64,000 bases of DNA from Ligustrum vulgare. Its lineage: Eukaryota > Streptophyta > Magnoliopsida > Lamiales > Oleaceae. Below are positions 32,405 to 46,520 of this stretch, in pieces. The stretch covers positions 23,195,491 through 23,259,490 of the forward strand of contig OY743190.1 in the NCBI GenBank assembly GCA_963555705.1. The letters run 5' to 3'. A program made the translations under genes and the position numbers. The notes beneath the pieces are model-generated. The model did no database searches, was not told the origin of the DNA, and saw nothing but the letters and a program-made list of their open reading frames with translations. The first letter of the stretch is position 1. Each line of letters starts with the position of its first letter.

Positions 32405-33030
32405 TTAACCATTTGATGAAGAGTTCACCAAACTCTTGTATTTAGGTAGGAGGCCTACATAGAAGAGCTGTACTTGGTGGCCCACTGTGATGCCATGATT
32501 AGGACATTTCTTGAGCATGTGTTTTGAACCTGTTCCACGCCTCATCAAACGTTTATGACTCTTGTTGCTAGAATATGGTGATGTCATGTCTGAGTTTAGC
32601 AACCTTGACTGGTGCTAAGAACTTTGTGCAGAGTTTTTGGACCAAGTCATTCTAAGTTGTGATACTTGCAGCGGGACGAGAATCTAACAATCCATTGCTT
32701 TGCCTTGTAAAGTATATGGAAGCCTGAGTCTAATGGCATTGTCAGATACACCTTGATATTTGAATTGTTGAGACATGTCCAAAAATCTAGAAACACGTGT
32801 ATTTGGATTTTCATCAGGTCTTCCATAAAATATGTGTCCATTCTGAAATAGGTTGATGACGTTGGTCTTCAACAAAAAATTTGTCTGCCCAAAAGGTGGA
32901 TACACTATGTTCGACTGATTCTGAACAATCCGACGAGTCATAAAGTCACCTACAAGCATGTTCCCATCATCAATCGGATCATTAGCCAAAATTTCTGCCG
33001 CCTCTTCCTGTTTTTGAATATATTCTTTGC
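32405..33030 (-). pseudogene. gypsy retrotransposon gag remnant
   Basis: The minus strand gives a retrotransposon gag: the leading region, then a YGRPDENPNTRVSRFL motif, a GVSDNAIRLRL motif near 32740, and, after frame changes, an AWNRFK-like and CPNHGI-like segment near 32500-32560. Stops and frameshifts break it. A degenerate primer-site-like word lies at about 33257-33275. Confidence 0.75.
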
Positions 33031-33254
33031 TACTTCTTTAGCTCCCCTTAACTTGTGATGTTACATGCTTTTAATTTTCAGATCAGCTTCTAGAAGATCC
33101 CCTTGTCTTGAACGTTAAATACACAAATCTGCGAGAGAAAAAAAAACTAGTTATTGAACTGAAATAAAAATAAAAATTACTAAAAATAGAAATAAAATAA
33201 AATAAAGCAGTCAAAAGTTTGAATTAGTGAAAATAATCTGAAAAAAATTTAAAT

Positions 33255-33280
33255 TATAATCTCTGGCAATGATGCCAACA
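33255..33280 (-). promoter_or_regulatory. Degenerate gypsy primer binding site
   Basis: The minus strand reads TTGGCATCATTGCCAGAGATT, matching the Tat/Athila-type primer site (GGCGCCGTTGCCGGGGA) with C-to-T type changes that fit decay of methylated CG sites. Its position upstream of the gag remnant and orientation agree with it. No LTR could be delimited to its right. Confidence 0.5.
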
Positions 33281-33452
33281 ACTTGTTGCTAACCTCAAGT
33301 GTGCCGCTCGCACAAGTAACATAGTGAAAGCTGAGTCAAAATATCGTACCCACGAGTAATGAGACAATTTATTATTTTACATTAAAATCTTTAACCGAAA
33401 CTAGAAAATCATTTTGAGTTTAAAATTTGAATTAAACTAACAACTAAAAAGC

Positions 33453-34315
33453 AATGTTTAAAACCTAGCCCAGACATCGACTCGAAAAAAGGAAAGGCTT
33501 AAGGGTTCAATGAGTCGACCCGGGACATTAAAAAAAATTATCAAAAAAGTAAAAAACCTGAAAATAGGAATTTGGAGCAAAAGTACTTCAAATATTTCAG
33601 ACTTCTAATATTATTGTATCGTAATTATATTTAAGACATTAAATAATTTTTTTAATAATACTTGATTTTTTTACATAAAAATTAAATATAAACAAGATAT
33701 AAAACATTATAGCAATAATATTTTTTAATTTTAGAATTACTAATTCAAAAAAATAAAGATTAATTATTGTTAATTATATTTATTATACTATAATTTATTT
33801 CAAAACTTTAAACATTAAAAGTAATTCAAATGTTTAACTCACAAAAAATAATTCTAAAATTATTATATTAACAATGAAATACTTGGAGAATTGAATAAGA
33901 TAATGAAAAAGAAATCCAAAATAGAGAGTATTGTTTAAAAGAAGAAGAAGAAGAAGAAGAAGAAGAGAAAGAGATAGAGAGAAAGAAGCCATTTCGTAAA
34001 TGGAAAACAAAGGGGAATAGTAGATGTATCCTAATCTCACATCGGAGCTTCAATTTGAAAAGGAACAATGAGACCCTTATAAATAAGGCTATTTGGGAGG
34101 AACAGTTTGTAGAGTTTAAAATTTTTAAATTCTTCAATAAAAAAAGAAAGGACCACCAAAACCAAAAAACCCGGTAGGGTCAAGGGTTTCTTTAAAAACA
34201 GCCATTTTGACCGGGTTTTTTAAATTCGATTTTTGTACATTTTGCGACCCAATTTTTTAATCGAGTCGCGGGTTTACCAGTTGGACCAATCAGTCTGGTC
34301 CAAGTTTAGTAACAT
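33453..34315. mobile_element. Possible DNA transposon inserted in the gypsy leader
   Basis: Imperfect inverted ends (AATGTTTAAAACCTAGCCCAG left; inward ATGTTACTAAACTTGGACCAG right) with GTCGACCCG/CGGGTCG-like words near both. Near-matching flanks ACTAAAAAG and GCTAAAAAA could be a decayed 9-bp target duplication. It contains a (GAA)n microsatellite at 33940-33968. Confidence 0.4.
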
Positions 34316-37300
34316 AGCTAAAAAATGAATAATTGCCAAGTATAAAATTCATAAGAAAAACGTCTAGAATTGAGAATCCATTTTACCTCCATAATTCATG
34401 CCTTGATTTACACGTTTAACTACAATTCATGGAGAATTGAAAATCCATGTTCCTAATTTTATTAAAACCCTCCTTTTGAACAATGAATTAAAACATTTTT
34501 TTCTCTATGTGACCCGACTATAATTTTATGATGAATGCGAATAGACGAGAAAATAAGTATAATGTAATCCTAATCTTTAGAACTTAGAAAAACTACACAA
34601 TAATCATAGAATTATGATCAAGTAATTGTAGATAAATAAAAGCAAAAATTAATTGCTCAAACTAATAAATTGTATTAATTAAACAATAAATCAAAACATG
34701 AAATTTGGAAAATAAAACTTCATCTCGATTCTAACACAAAAAGCCTAGCCTAGATACATGATAAAAGATAAATCACAATATAAGTAATTGGAGTTCATCA
34801 CTCTGTTCATCGTGTTGTAGACAAATCTTCAATCTTGAATCATATGTCAATTGATCCTCTCGATGTTTGACAGCGTTTTGATATGGTATTATATGATTTT
34901 GAACATATTGGGAACACAAAAAGTGCACGTGGTCGAGTATATATAGTTATGGACCAAACTAAGGCGGAAAAGGAATAAACCTATTGAAATATGCATGAAA
35001 AGGCCCAGATACGGCCCAGACAGAGAAGCGTGCGACCGCTCAATTCAAATTCCGAAGATCGCATGGAGATGTGATTTCGGTTCTATTATTTCTGTAACAA
35101 CTCGTGCACCCGCGGGACTTAAGGAGGTGCTATCACATAGTTTTAACGTCTGCATGCAATTTTCAACTTTCAATTTCTTCAACTTGGTCCTTGTCTTTTA
35201 TTTGCGTTCCGGTCCTTCAACTTTTAATTAGATCAATTTAGCCCATAAACTTCTGGTTTCTTCCACTTACTTCTTTTTTACTTGATTTCTTCAATTAGGT
35301 ACTTGAATTGGTGATTTCTTCTACTTTTGCTCTACTTTAATCGTTGATTGACCTCTTCAACTTCGAGTTTACACAATTTATGTCACGAACGACCAATGTT
35401 TTTTCTTTTTTTTCAATCTTTCGATGCCAACACATGGCGCATGGTAATTTGTGAAAATTCTTTTATCTTTATTTTCATAAATTAGTAACGTAAACGACGT
35501 CACTTGACTGAGATTTCAAAATTGCTTTACTTTAAAATAAAATCCTTTCATTTAAAGAATAACAATAAAATATTTAATATAAGATCTTGACTTTAAAATA
35601 TTTTAGATAAACATTAACAATAATAAAATAGCGAGTTTGACAGTTCAACCACAAGACCTTATTCAGTAAGTCCACAACTCTCAGGTCGTTACCTAGGGTA
35701 GCACTATTTGTCTCTAGCTGTCTAAAGATCTTTTTCATTTCTATTATTACCTGAAATATTGGACATGTCATGGAATGAACATACACTTGCCCAGTGAGTG
35801 AAGTATGGTGCACATGTGCTATTGTACGTAGACAAGTCAACCTTACATATTCAAGATTTGTGCAAGCTTTACCTATTGAACATGTCAACCCTATATTTAC
35901 GTTAAGCCATATATCCAAATCAAGTCCAGTCCCAAGTCAAGTTCAAATCAAGTTATTTTAGATTATATGTATTTCAAGTTATATCCAGTCTAGTCCAGTT
36001 AAGTTTATTTTCATGTATTCAAATCAAGTCAAATTCAGATATTCTAGTCAAATCAAACTTCATTTATTCAAGACTTATGCAAATGTATGTATTTTCAAGA
36101 GAGCATAACTTTTAATGGAGCCCATATTATAAATAAACTACTATCTCGAGTGCGCACAAGCAGGGAATATAACCACTAGTTTAAACTTGGAGTTTATTCC
36201 ACGATTTCTTTTATAAGCATGGTTTCTATACCACGGGTTTCAAACAGGGAGCCAAGATCCTTGAAATTCATTAACAAGCGTGACCACATCGTGATCCAAT
36301 TACTGGATTTCGTGGCACGTATATCAAGACAAACACCATAGGCTTATTAACAAGCGAGATAGAGTATGACTGTAAGACCAAGAAATTTCTTTCTATGCAA
36401 TGCACAATGAAGACATGAAAATCTTTTTAATGCAATGTGTAATGAAAACATATTATAAAGTATAAATTTGCTTTAATTAATGATACAGACAGTCAACGAA
36501 TGCTCAAAATATAAATAAATTACAATTCTCATCAATTTTGGAAAATCTCTTTAAATAATACATTGTTTGTACAGTTCTTAGTTGCTCACACATGTGTGAT
36601 ACACAAAAGTTGATATAGACAAAACATATTTAAACAATTTCTCAATTTAAATTAAATAATGCAATTTTTCAAATATATGTTGTATGAATAAATAAAAAAT
36701 TTCGTCCAAATATTTTTGACTAACGTGAATAGAAATAATAACCCTCAGAATATTATAATTTACATAAAATAAAGTAATTGTAACAAATTAAATATATGCG
36801 GTCCTATATATAAATAAATGTAACAAATTAAGAAATATTGACGATGTACGAAAGTAAAAATTAACCTCAAGATTTGTAGTGCACGAACGTTGAATTCATC
36901 TCAAGAGATCATTCGCATTATTAATAATTTTAAATTTTTAAATGCGATGCATTTAATTGAACATAATTAAATGTATATTTAATTATATGTTAATAAAAAA
37001 ATTATTAATGAAAATTATAAATAAAATATATATATATAGTGAGTCTTTTTGTCTATATATGTTAATAAAATTGAGAAATAAAGCTTCACCATTTTTTACG
37101 GCATTTAATTATTTTTTTAATATTTTAACAAAATTGTAAACTGTTAAATTGTTTTATCTTCTTTACAGGAAAACAAGCCATGAATTAAGTGTTTTAGAGA
37201 TTGTACCTTGAACATATCAACTCATTTCTTGAACTAACGTTCAATAAATGAAATTTTCTTTTTTCAAAAAAAGTTTTGAACTACAAAATTAGGCTCATAC

Positions 37301-38814
37301 AATACATGTGTGAAACTTAACTTACATATTCTCATTAAGGTCGACGCTTTTCTTTTCATATATAGTTATTTATCATATTCTTCCCAAAACGAGGTGTAGA
37401 TAGACTTTTTTGGTATGATTTGATTTTTTAAGCATTAATTATTAATTTCAAGTGTTTTTATAAAAAAAATAATCATTAATTTTAATAAATATGGTTACAT
37501 TAATTGATTCTTCTTTCTTCATACTGACAATTTCTTTATTCATATTATTACATTATTATTTTAATAAAAATTACTAATCGATCAATTGTTTAATAGAAAT
37601 TATATGAACTAATTGTTAAAATCTATAATATATTTTTGCATATTTTAGTTATTTGAATTTATAATGAAAAATAGAAAAATGAACAGAATCAGTAAATAAA
37701 TAAAAATAATATGAAAATGATAAATGAATTGAAGAAATCTTAAGTTTGTAAAATTAACCCAAGTTAATTGGATTTGGCTTAAAGATTCGTATCGTTATTA
37801 TTTATTTTAATTTGATGATAAAAAATCAGAACGAAAATTAATCATCTATGACTAAAATGAAATTAGTTAACTAATTATAGATAATATTATTGGAATTAAA
37901 TGATATAATTAAAAATGAATTAGATATTGAGGAAAAATAAAAAATAAAAAATATACTACTATTTTTTAGCAAAAAAATTCAAATTTAGAAAGTTTTTTTG
38001 GCAGGAAAACTATGTGTGTATAATATAATATAATATAATATTAAGATTAAGATTTTAATGTAAGAATTATGATTGCTGCTTTCTTTTATAAACGGAAAAA
38101 AATATATATACCATGAGGGTCGTCCCCTTCCCTCCCCTCTGAGGTCGACTCGACCCCTACCGTGATATTTTCTTTAAAGTTGTTTCCAACTTAGTTTTAG
38201 CTATGAACGGATGATCTTATTAATTTTAATAGTGATTTTATAGTTTCTCAATGATATTTAGGAGCGGTCATTATATCGACCTCCTGAAGAGTGGTCGATA
38301 ACCCTGCATATGGCGTTTTCTAGCAGGGTCGATCCCTACTGTGTAATTTCCAGAAATTTTTTCCTTCTTTTATAAAATGTAAAATCCCTATTTCGTTTAC
38401 ACATACATTCAAATTAAATAAATCTTTGGGTCATGATAAAATGTATTATAAAAATTAGATATATTGCAAATATAATTTTTCACACGTATGTAATTCTTTT
38501 ATGGTAACTTTCCGAAATATTTTTACTAGATAATTTTTACAATTGCTGTAACTTTCGCTACATGTAATTTTTTCAGAATTATAAATTACAATGTGTAATT
38601 GTTGACTTAAGCAATATTACATGAATATAAGCTATAAATTGTAACTAGTTTTACACTAGTGTGATGCAAGGACATATTCAAATATCAATAGACAAAGTTG
38701 ATAAAATAGAAGAATAGAAAAAAAAGGAACAAAATTCAATGCAAATATAACTCATAATAAGCATTAAGTTATGATGGTTAATACAGTTTTTAGAAAATCT
38801 CCTTATAAAAAATA
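34316..38814. other. Gene-poor region, decayed repeats
   Basis: Very AT-rich. 34316-35500 probably continues the gypsy leader or LTR. 35640-36430 has retrotransposon-like composition (CAAGTCAAGTTCAAAT repeats around 35930-36070) but no domain. 38100-38340 has an isolated GC-rich patch with GTCGA-CCC words that I cannot assign. No coding region can be supported. Confidence 0.35.
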
Positions 38815-40205
38815 CTAGCGTTTCACCAGTGCGATGCACGAAAACTATCGTATACAATATATGTACATCAATTTTGTTTACATAACACTTCTTTTAATAC
38901 TGTTTTTATGTAATATGTCATTTTGCAAGCATTTAGTAACACATGGATTGCCGTGAATGGAGAATGATAATATATGGGCATTGGACTTTTTGTTGGTTTC
39001 GTGTAAGGATTGTTACTGGGTTGGAATTGATCCACAATACATAACCATATATTTAGTCCATAAATATATCACTGGGTTGGCATATACAATAATATGGTGC
39101 ACACTAATTTTTAAAAATGACACATGCCATTTTTTGGTTGGTTGTCTAAAAAAATACAAAATATCATTATTCCTTTAAATTATAAAATGAGTCAATGACA
39201 TGTCAACACATCTTGTTGGTAGGAGAGAAATTGACGTGGTGTCATTTTTTCTAATTGAACATCGCAATTTCCAATTTTGAAATTTCCATAATTGAATATG
39301 GTAACTTAACAAATTAAAAGTCCACAAACACTAATTAATACATTTAGTATCACTATGTCACTTTTTATTGTACTCTTCAAAAAATAAAAAATAAATAAAG
39401 ATTGTCAATGTTGTCAGTATATTCTTTTAATTAAAAAGCGACACATTGCTTATTTCGTATGTTAACTCTCAATGAATACTTCCGAATTAAAATATTTCTT
39501 CTCGCATGAACTTTTAATTCTTGTTCCCAATTATGCGATTGGATTTTGTTATAAATTGATTATATCCTCGTTTTTTCAATAAAGTTGAATCATTTTTTTC
39601 ACTATTTTCCTTTTTTTGGAAAATTATTCAATAATAGTTCATGATGGAGGGGTGATTTTTACAACGACAAAAAAAATATTAAAACTATCAAATGGCTAGT
39701 TAAATTATTCAAATGAATTATTATTTTCAAAGCAAATATGATTAGTTAAATTATTCAAATGATGAGAATAATGATGATGAGAATGATTCTCATATTTGTC
39801 GATTTTGGCACTTGTTGTAATCCTAACGTACTGAACTTAAATGTCTATGGCACTATTCACGAATTAGCATAACAAATTGCGAAAGTATTTGAATTTTACG
39901 AAAACAACAACAATATAGAATACAAATTCAATATTATTTAACCTGTTTCATAAATTATCTCTACAAATGAGAAAATCAACCTTAGTAAATAAATAAATTA
40001 CTAACACCAAAATATCATTTAATATAAAAGAGAAAGGCTGCTTAGATGAATAAGTTCAACAGTTTAAAAAAACAACCAAGGCAAAACATATAACAATCAT
40101 CATATGCTATATCACTTGTTTGATCAACAAAACATTAATAGCACTGCAAAAGTAAATCAATTAATCTAAGTAACATCACAATGCACACTAATAAATGATA
40201 AGCTA

Positions 40206-43200
40206 CTATGCATCATCCCTCTCCTTCTTAATAAATATGCGCAATTTCTTGTTAGATGAAGTGGACGAAAGATCACTCAAAAGCTCCCTTTTCACAGTGC
40301 AAGTAGAATGTCCTTCATTTTCCAGAGATGTGCGATCCGTAGGCTTTATCGGAATAGAAACTTCATTACTAAACGTCGAATCTTTTCCACTATCCACGTT
40401 AGTCTTTGACATCTTAGAATAAATGTCTGAATCCTACAATATAAGATATTATATAAGTTTAGTGTTTCACAACTAATTAATTAATTAATCAAAAAGTACC
40501 CCATAAATGATATAGTGGAGGGATTGCTTAAAGGTTCTAACCTGAGGAGCCTTGAGACATTTTTTATATTTGGATACCAAAGAAGCATCGTCTACCAATT
40601 GCAACATAGTATAAGGTCCACTATTTTTCTTGACATTTTCAATCTTGACCTGAACCTTAAATAGTATCTCTCTATCTACCAAAGACTCAAATTCAAAAGA
40701 GAAATCTCCTACAGCACACCGCTACATGGAAAAAGAAAGCGAAGTATTGAATGAGTGGATTCTTTACCTGAACCTTAGACATGTAACACGTTGACTAAAT
40801 AGAAATATACATATATGAACCTGCTCAATATCCTCCTTCAACACAGAGGCAGCTTTCCCAATAAGTTGCACACACTCGTGATCCCATAACAGAAAACTTG
40901 TATTATGGGTCTCATCTACCACCCTTACCTGAAGTTTGTACCTGTAAACATCACACTCATTTTCACATACAATGGCCATGCAAATAGAAACAAAAAAAAC
41001 CTATTGGGCTATATTCTGCTAGGGATATTTAGACCAACATTGCTTGGACAGATTTATTAAAATGGTCACACTTATCACAATAATAATGTTTTCCAACATT
41101 ATTCACCTTCTTCAAATACTTTGGACATGCTAGATAAAACCATTCAGATATACTCTCAACTGTGACAATTTCAGCACATACATAGAAACTTTCAACCTAA
41201 CCAAATAAATAAAATAAACAAAATAACAAACACAACAAATTAGTTATATCTGTGTAGTTAAGTTAATGAAGTTAGGAATATAGAGTAGAAATACCACCTC
41301 ATTGTTCTCACACAATTGAGAGAGATTTTGAGATTCAACATTTCCACTTGCAATGTCACCAGTAACACTCTCTGTAGACATAGAGATTAAATTAATCCTT
41401 CTCGATCCTTCATCAATCCCATCACCAAGTCTACAAAATTTTAATTGAGAAATTATGGTAAAAACAACATCTAGCATGTGCATTAGTTGCAATTGCACTG
41501 CAATGTTAGATTAAAGTATACCTAGATTTAAATTCAGTGATCTCATCTATATGCTCATTGACAAAAAACTTCTAACGTCATATGCTGTCGAGACTCTTAC
41601 ACCATTGAAATTGGTAGCACGACAAAAATGGAGTATCATCACAAATGGATTTAAATACTCCGACTGAAATATAGCATTCATTTGCTCAGCATACCCCCCC
41701 CCCCCATAATGTACATGACATAATATTTTTCCTAACAAAAAAGTTGATTTTAAGCAGCAAAAAAAAAAAAAAAGACAGTGCACAAACAAAGAGGAGAAAA
41801 AGGAAGCTCACTCGATATCCTGCAACTCAATGTCATGCATACTTGTCTCATTTCCCTTTAGTACTTTAACTTTAAGAATATCATAGCCTACGACCTCTCC
41901 GATAATATCTTTTTTAGCGAATATAGAGAGAAAGAGAAAATAATCAACAAAAAGAGCATTCATTCATACTTGACCAATAGAAAGTAATATGTAGTGATAT
42001 GTACCAAACAATTAAATTGCCCCTCCCTTATTAGGTTCGAAGATGTCATTGAAAGTCTTGAACTTGTGGATGAACTTAGGCAAGTCATCCTTCAACAATT
42101 CAACCACAATTGTCTTATGGCAAAAGAAAATTCTATACTTGCTATCAGTAGTTCTGAACGACATGTTGTTCTTTGCAACAATGAAATTCCGAATAGAAAA
42201 TGTGCCTCCTACTATGGAACCATTGAATTGCTTGACATTAGCTCGGTTAACAATAGCATGCAATTGATGTCCCTAATTTATTTATTTATTATTTTTTTGT
42301 AAAAAAAAAATGGAAATGTGTTTGGTGTAAGAATAATTGAGTGTGTCGTAATAAAAATAGAAAAAAGACTTTATTAGGTTTGTTGAAGCAACTAAATGAA
42401 CAATTTCAATAAATGATCGGAAAATCAATTACTCTATTCTAACCTAGTCTACTCTCTATTAAAAAGTTTCCAAATACATTTTCTCTTAGTTTGAAGAAAA
42501 ATTCTTGTTCAAGAAATTCTTCGAATTACTCTATTCTAACCTAGTCTACTGTCTATTAAAAAGTTCTGGTGCTTACAACTTAAAAATATCGACTATGTAT
42601 AATTATGAGATTGAACTCTCTTTCTATGTATCCTTTCCTAAAAGTGCCATATGGATGGATGGATGGATGGAATTCTTATAGGCGGGAATGCTATGATTCT
42701 TCATGCTTCAAAGTATAATGACATAAACTTTATTCATTTACCCAGTTTTGTCAACTTTAATGCCAAATACATGCTTTAGAAATATTAGTTTCATCAATTA
42801 CCTGACTTTGTTTTTACACAGTTTTTACACAGAGAGGTATGAAAGTGACAATTTTCATTAAATGGTGGCAAAATCAAGTTAAGTGCAGGTTTGGAGTCAA
42901 AATATACTTTCATGCATTATGGTAGGCAGAGAAAATTATGTACTATCTTAATTTTGCTGGTTTTTTTTTTAAAAACTGCTGAAATCGAAATAATGGAATT
43001 AGAGGTATCAAACTGAACAAAATAAAGAGATCTACGCGATTGATTATCACAAATAAACTGCTACTTAAAAAAAACAATGAACACACTTACCTAAGAATCA
43101 TGGAACACATACTCAAGGCTAAATATCTCAGCAGGATCTTCACACACAATGGTCTGGTAAGCACGAATAACACGAACTTTAACATTCCAGTCAATCTTGG

Positions 43201-43231
43201 CTGCAGATATTTCGTCCAAAGGAGTGTACAT
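40206..43231 (-). pseudogene. RPA70-like single-stranded DNA binding protein gene, broken
   Basis: Several exons in order match plant RPA1-like proteins: an N-terminal DUF223-like OB fold (43231-43090), a second OB part (42272-42010), IIGEVVGYDI-like (about 41930-41810), NGVRVSTAYDV-like (about 41700-41530), a Zn-ribbon region with C-x4-C-x2-C spacing near 41040-41140 (the family's first Cys pair is incomplete), a C-terminal OB fold (40979-40820), VDREILFKVQVKIEN-like (40682-40530) and a Lys-rich tail (40412-40206). RPA70 binds ssDNA in replication and repair. A frameshift near 41570 and a stop at the end of the first exon indicate decay. Confidence 0.7.
42654..42672. repeat. (GGAT)n microsatellite
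   Basis: Four to five ATGG/GGAT units in an intron of the RPA-like gene. Confidence 0.8.
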
Positions 43232-43466
43232 ATCTTAGATGTTATCTCTTCATACACAACATAGCGATCCAGAACAGGAAAACAAAATGAAATTAGATAG
43301 ATAGATTAGTTTTCAAACAATTGACATGGAGAAATAAAAACAAACATGAAATACAACATATACAAACTTACACGAACACGGGGTAGGGATATTGTGCTGT
43401 TATTATGCAGAAAAATGTGGGAGGAGCAAATAGGTGGTGATATGCACATATATATATATATAATTA

Positions 43467-44405
43467 TTAGACCATATTATTTGAAATGTTATAGTACTCA
43501 ACTAATCAGAATGAACGTTCCATAAAAAATCAAAATATTAATTATTAGACCATATTATTTGATTCTCAAAATAATCCATATATTGTATATATACTCTTTC
43601 ATTTATGTAGGGAAACCCAAAATTTATTTTTTACCATTCTTTGAGTCTAAGTACAAAACTTAATTATAAGAAATTTCATCTTGGCAATGTCAAGTTTGAT
43701 ATTAGAAAATCACAGTCACAGATGTTAAAATGTATATACATGTTTTTATGTGAAAATTATAAGAATAGGCTAGGCAAGGAGTAAATTAAAAAATAAGAAC
43801 CAATGAAATAGAAATAATTAGTCCTAATATAAACAATAGTTTGATTTGAATTCCATAGAATGTATTATTATTATATAATAATATTGTAATATACATGAAT
43901 TTTCTCTTTCTTGAGTTAAATATTTTTTATTTCCAAATTAGTATGTGATTTTTATTCTTTACCTTCTTTGATATTTAAATATATATAATATATAATAACT
44001 AATCTTAAATTCTCTCTTGACAGTGATATTTATTTATCCAAATCCTAAATATGAGATATGCACAATTTGTCTTTGTAAAGTTATAAAAAACAAAAAAGAA
44101 TAAATTGGTTTATAAAATAAATAAACAATAAACAATAACTAATTCTAATGTAAATTAGGTTCAAGTTCGAATTTCATAATATTTTGTTAGCATACATGGG
44201 ACTTTCTATCGTGTTAAAATTGTGATTCGTGAGATTTCCTTTTAAAAACTTGTTTGCGGTTGCACTGCTGTGTGTTGGATGCGTGAATCTGAGAAGTGCG
44301 ACTCATTGTTTTGCTGTCGTTTAAGAACACATTGTTTGGAAACTTAGAAATTCGAAATTATTGCATATATCTCGGATTTTTCCATATCAATGTTTTGTTT
44401 CTTGG

Positions 44406-44407
<2 letters not shown>
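43467..44407. other. No gene seen
   Basis: AT-rich. The word ATTATTAGACCATATTATTTGA is present twice about 80 bases apart (near 43462 and 43541). Confidence 0.35.

Positions 44408-44490
<83 letters not shown>
44408..44490. repeat. (AT)n microsatellite
   Basis: About 40 uninterrupted TA units; the open frames across it are artefacts. Confidence 0.97.
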
Positions 44491-44491
<1 letters not shown>

Positions 44492-44956
44492 CTGGTCTCT
44501 CAAAGGTAAGTAATAATAGACGAAAAAAAATAATAGGAGAAACTGGAAAATAATAATCGACGAAAAAAAAATCATACTAACTATTGAGATTGATGTCGGA
44601 GACAGCAAAGGTAAGTAATAATCGACGAAAAATATTAAAAATTTCATTACGACTTGTTTCATGTGGTTGGCGGCATAGAGAAGGAAAAAGGCATAAAAAA
44701 AAGTTGTCAAAATTTTCATTTATGCCATTCTAAACATAAATTAATTTCAAATATGCTTCAAGACAGCAATAAGTCCCTGTTTTGTATTCATTATTCAAAA
44801 TTCATTAGGTTTTCAAAACTCATTTTTAATCACACATTCTAACAATAAAATAATTTACACGAACATTTCTTTTTAATCATACATTCCCCCAAAATTTATT
44901 ATTAAAAACCGCATTATTTGAAATAATGGATCTCAATATTTTATTCCAATTACGTA

Positions 44957-45010
<54 letters not shown>
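44957..45010. repeat. (ATT)n microsatellite
   Basis: About 18 ATT units within the inverted-repeat element. Confidence 0.97.
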
Positions 45011-45305
45011 TGTGAGTTTAGCTCTTATATTTTTTTTAATCGGGGTTTGGAGTTAAGCAATTTTTAAAATTTTTCTATTGTTGTTATACCCGTTTACCAT
45101 TAAACGTCGAATGATTTCTCTAAACAGAGCTAATTCAATGATGAAACGTGTGACATATAAGTTCAAATAATGTGGTTCCTAGTAGTAAATTTTTGAAGAA
45201 TATGTAGTTAAAAATAAGGAATTTTTTTGAATTTACGTGTAGATTATTTTATCGACAGAATGCGTGAATGAAAATAAGTTTTTGAAAAAAAATTGAGATT
45301 TTGAA

Positions 45306-46163
45306 TGGGGGTGTAAGCGGTCTGGTTTTACCGGTGTTTGACAGATTTTGAAACAAAATCATTTAAATCGGTTTGAGAAAAACTCAAACCTAAACCTAAT
45401 GGTTTGATCCGAATCTAAACCGCCCATTTCATTACATATTTTTTGCATATCTACTTTTATGACATTAGTTTATTGATTTCGATATATTTGTATACTTTAT
45501 TGACAATAAATCTACTATAAATTAAAATACTAACTAAATCAAAACAAAATCATGGTAAAATTACAATATAGTTATTTTGTTGATCTTTTTAAACTAAGAT
45601 GTACAAATAAAAGTCATGACAACGTTACAATACAATTATATAAGGCCAAAAAATAACATGATGCCTAATAGAACCTCCATGATCATTATATCTAAAAAAA
45701 ATATATGTTTATTGATTTGATACATAGTATAATCTGTCACAATAAAAAAAATGTTTATTGATTAGATAGAGAGTGCATAATCAATATAACAATTACATAA
45801 GTTTATCGTTATTTGTTGTTACGAACTCAAACTATTCATCAAATATAATTAGATGGAGATTATTGGATTTATTTAAATTTTGAAGTATGGTAATTGTCTA
45901 GTTAGGTAAAATACCCATAAAACTATTGAATTTGACATATTGGCTGGATTTTCAAATTTTTTCCATTTTTTATTTTTATTTATTTTTTTGCCAGTCCGGT
46001 TTGGTTTCAAACCGCAATTAAAAATTTCAAACCTAAATCAAACCATTCTTGACCGGTTTGGTTCGGCTCAAAATCATTTCGTTGACGGATCCGCGTGGCA
46101 CCAATCCGACAGTTTCTAAAATGCGATTTCGGTCCGATTTTTCGATTTTTGCTTACAACCCTA
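45306..46163. mobile_element. Non-autonomous hAT-type element (858 bp)
   Basis: Ends TGGGGGTGTAAGC and GCTTACAACCCTA form an 11-of-13 inverted repeat. Flanks ATTTTGAA and ATTTTTGA are a near-match 8-bp target duplication. Subterminal GGTTTGGTTCGG-like words are shared with the hAT element at 28,377. AT-rich centre, no ORF. Confidence 0.7.
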
Positions 46164-46520
46164 ATTTTTGAATAATAGGTACCAAACAAGGACTTTTTGT
46201 TTTCTTGAAGCATATTTGTAATTTGTAATTTTTTATTTTTTTTAAGAAGCAAGCCTATCGGTAAATTGTAAGTTTTTTTCCTTTGAAATTGTAAGTTAAT
46301 TCATGTTTTAATGTAGAATGATATAAATGTAAATTTTGTAAACTTTTTGAATGCTTTTTTCCTTTTCTTTTCCGCCTACCACGTGAAATAAGTCCAATGA
46401 ATTTTTTATTACTGTTAAAAAGACACTTGTCCTTTTCTAATTGGGCGGTCATGACCGTCCCCACAAAAGTTTTTCTCGTGGTTATGATGGGGAATTTATT
46501 TTAGAATATGGATTAATTTA

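Larger units (their letters stand above)
38815..43466 (-). mobile_element. Probable Helitron carrying an RPA-like gene
   Basis: At the left, read on the minus strand, a short hairpin GTGCATCGCAC is followed after about ten bases by CTAGT, the classic 3' end of a plant Helitron. The right end is uncertain; TCTAATAATTATATATATA (minus strand, from about 43466) looks like a Helitron 5' end but is preceded by G, not the usual A. The same strand carries an RPA70-like gene, a common passenger of plant Helitrons. No Rep/helicase was seen, so it is non-autonomous if real. Confidence 0.45.
44640..46400. mobile_element. Inverted-repeat element, with a hAT element inside it
   Basis: The left arm 44640-44960 pairs with the right arms 45165-45305 and 46164-46400. 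Paired words include CATGTGGTTGGCGG with its counterpart near 46375, AAATATGCTTCAAGA with TCTTGAAGCATATTT (near 46203), and CACATTCTAACAATAAAATAAT with its counterpart near 45250. The arms share words with the foldback at 58-60 kb, so the two probably belong to one family. Outer ends could not be fixed. Confidence 0.6.

Noticed and set aside
44296..44719. Frames across the (AT)n tract
   Set aside because: Created by the dinucleotide repeat.
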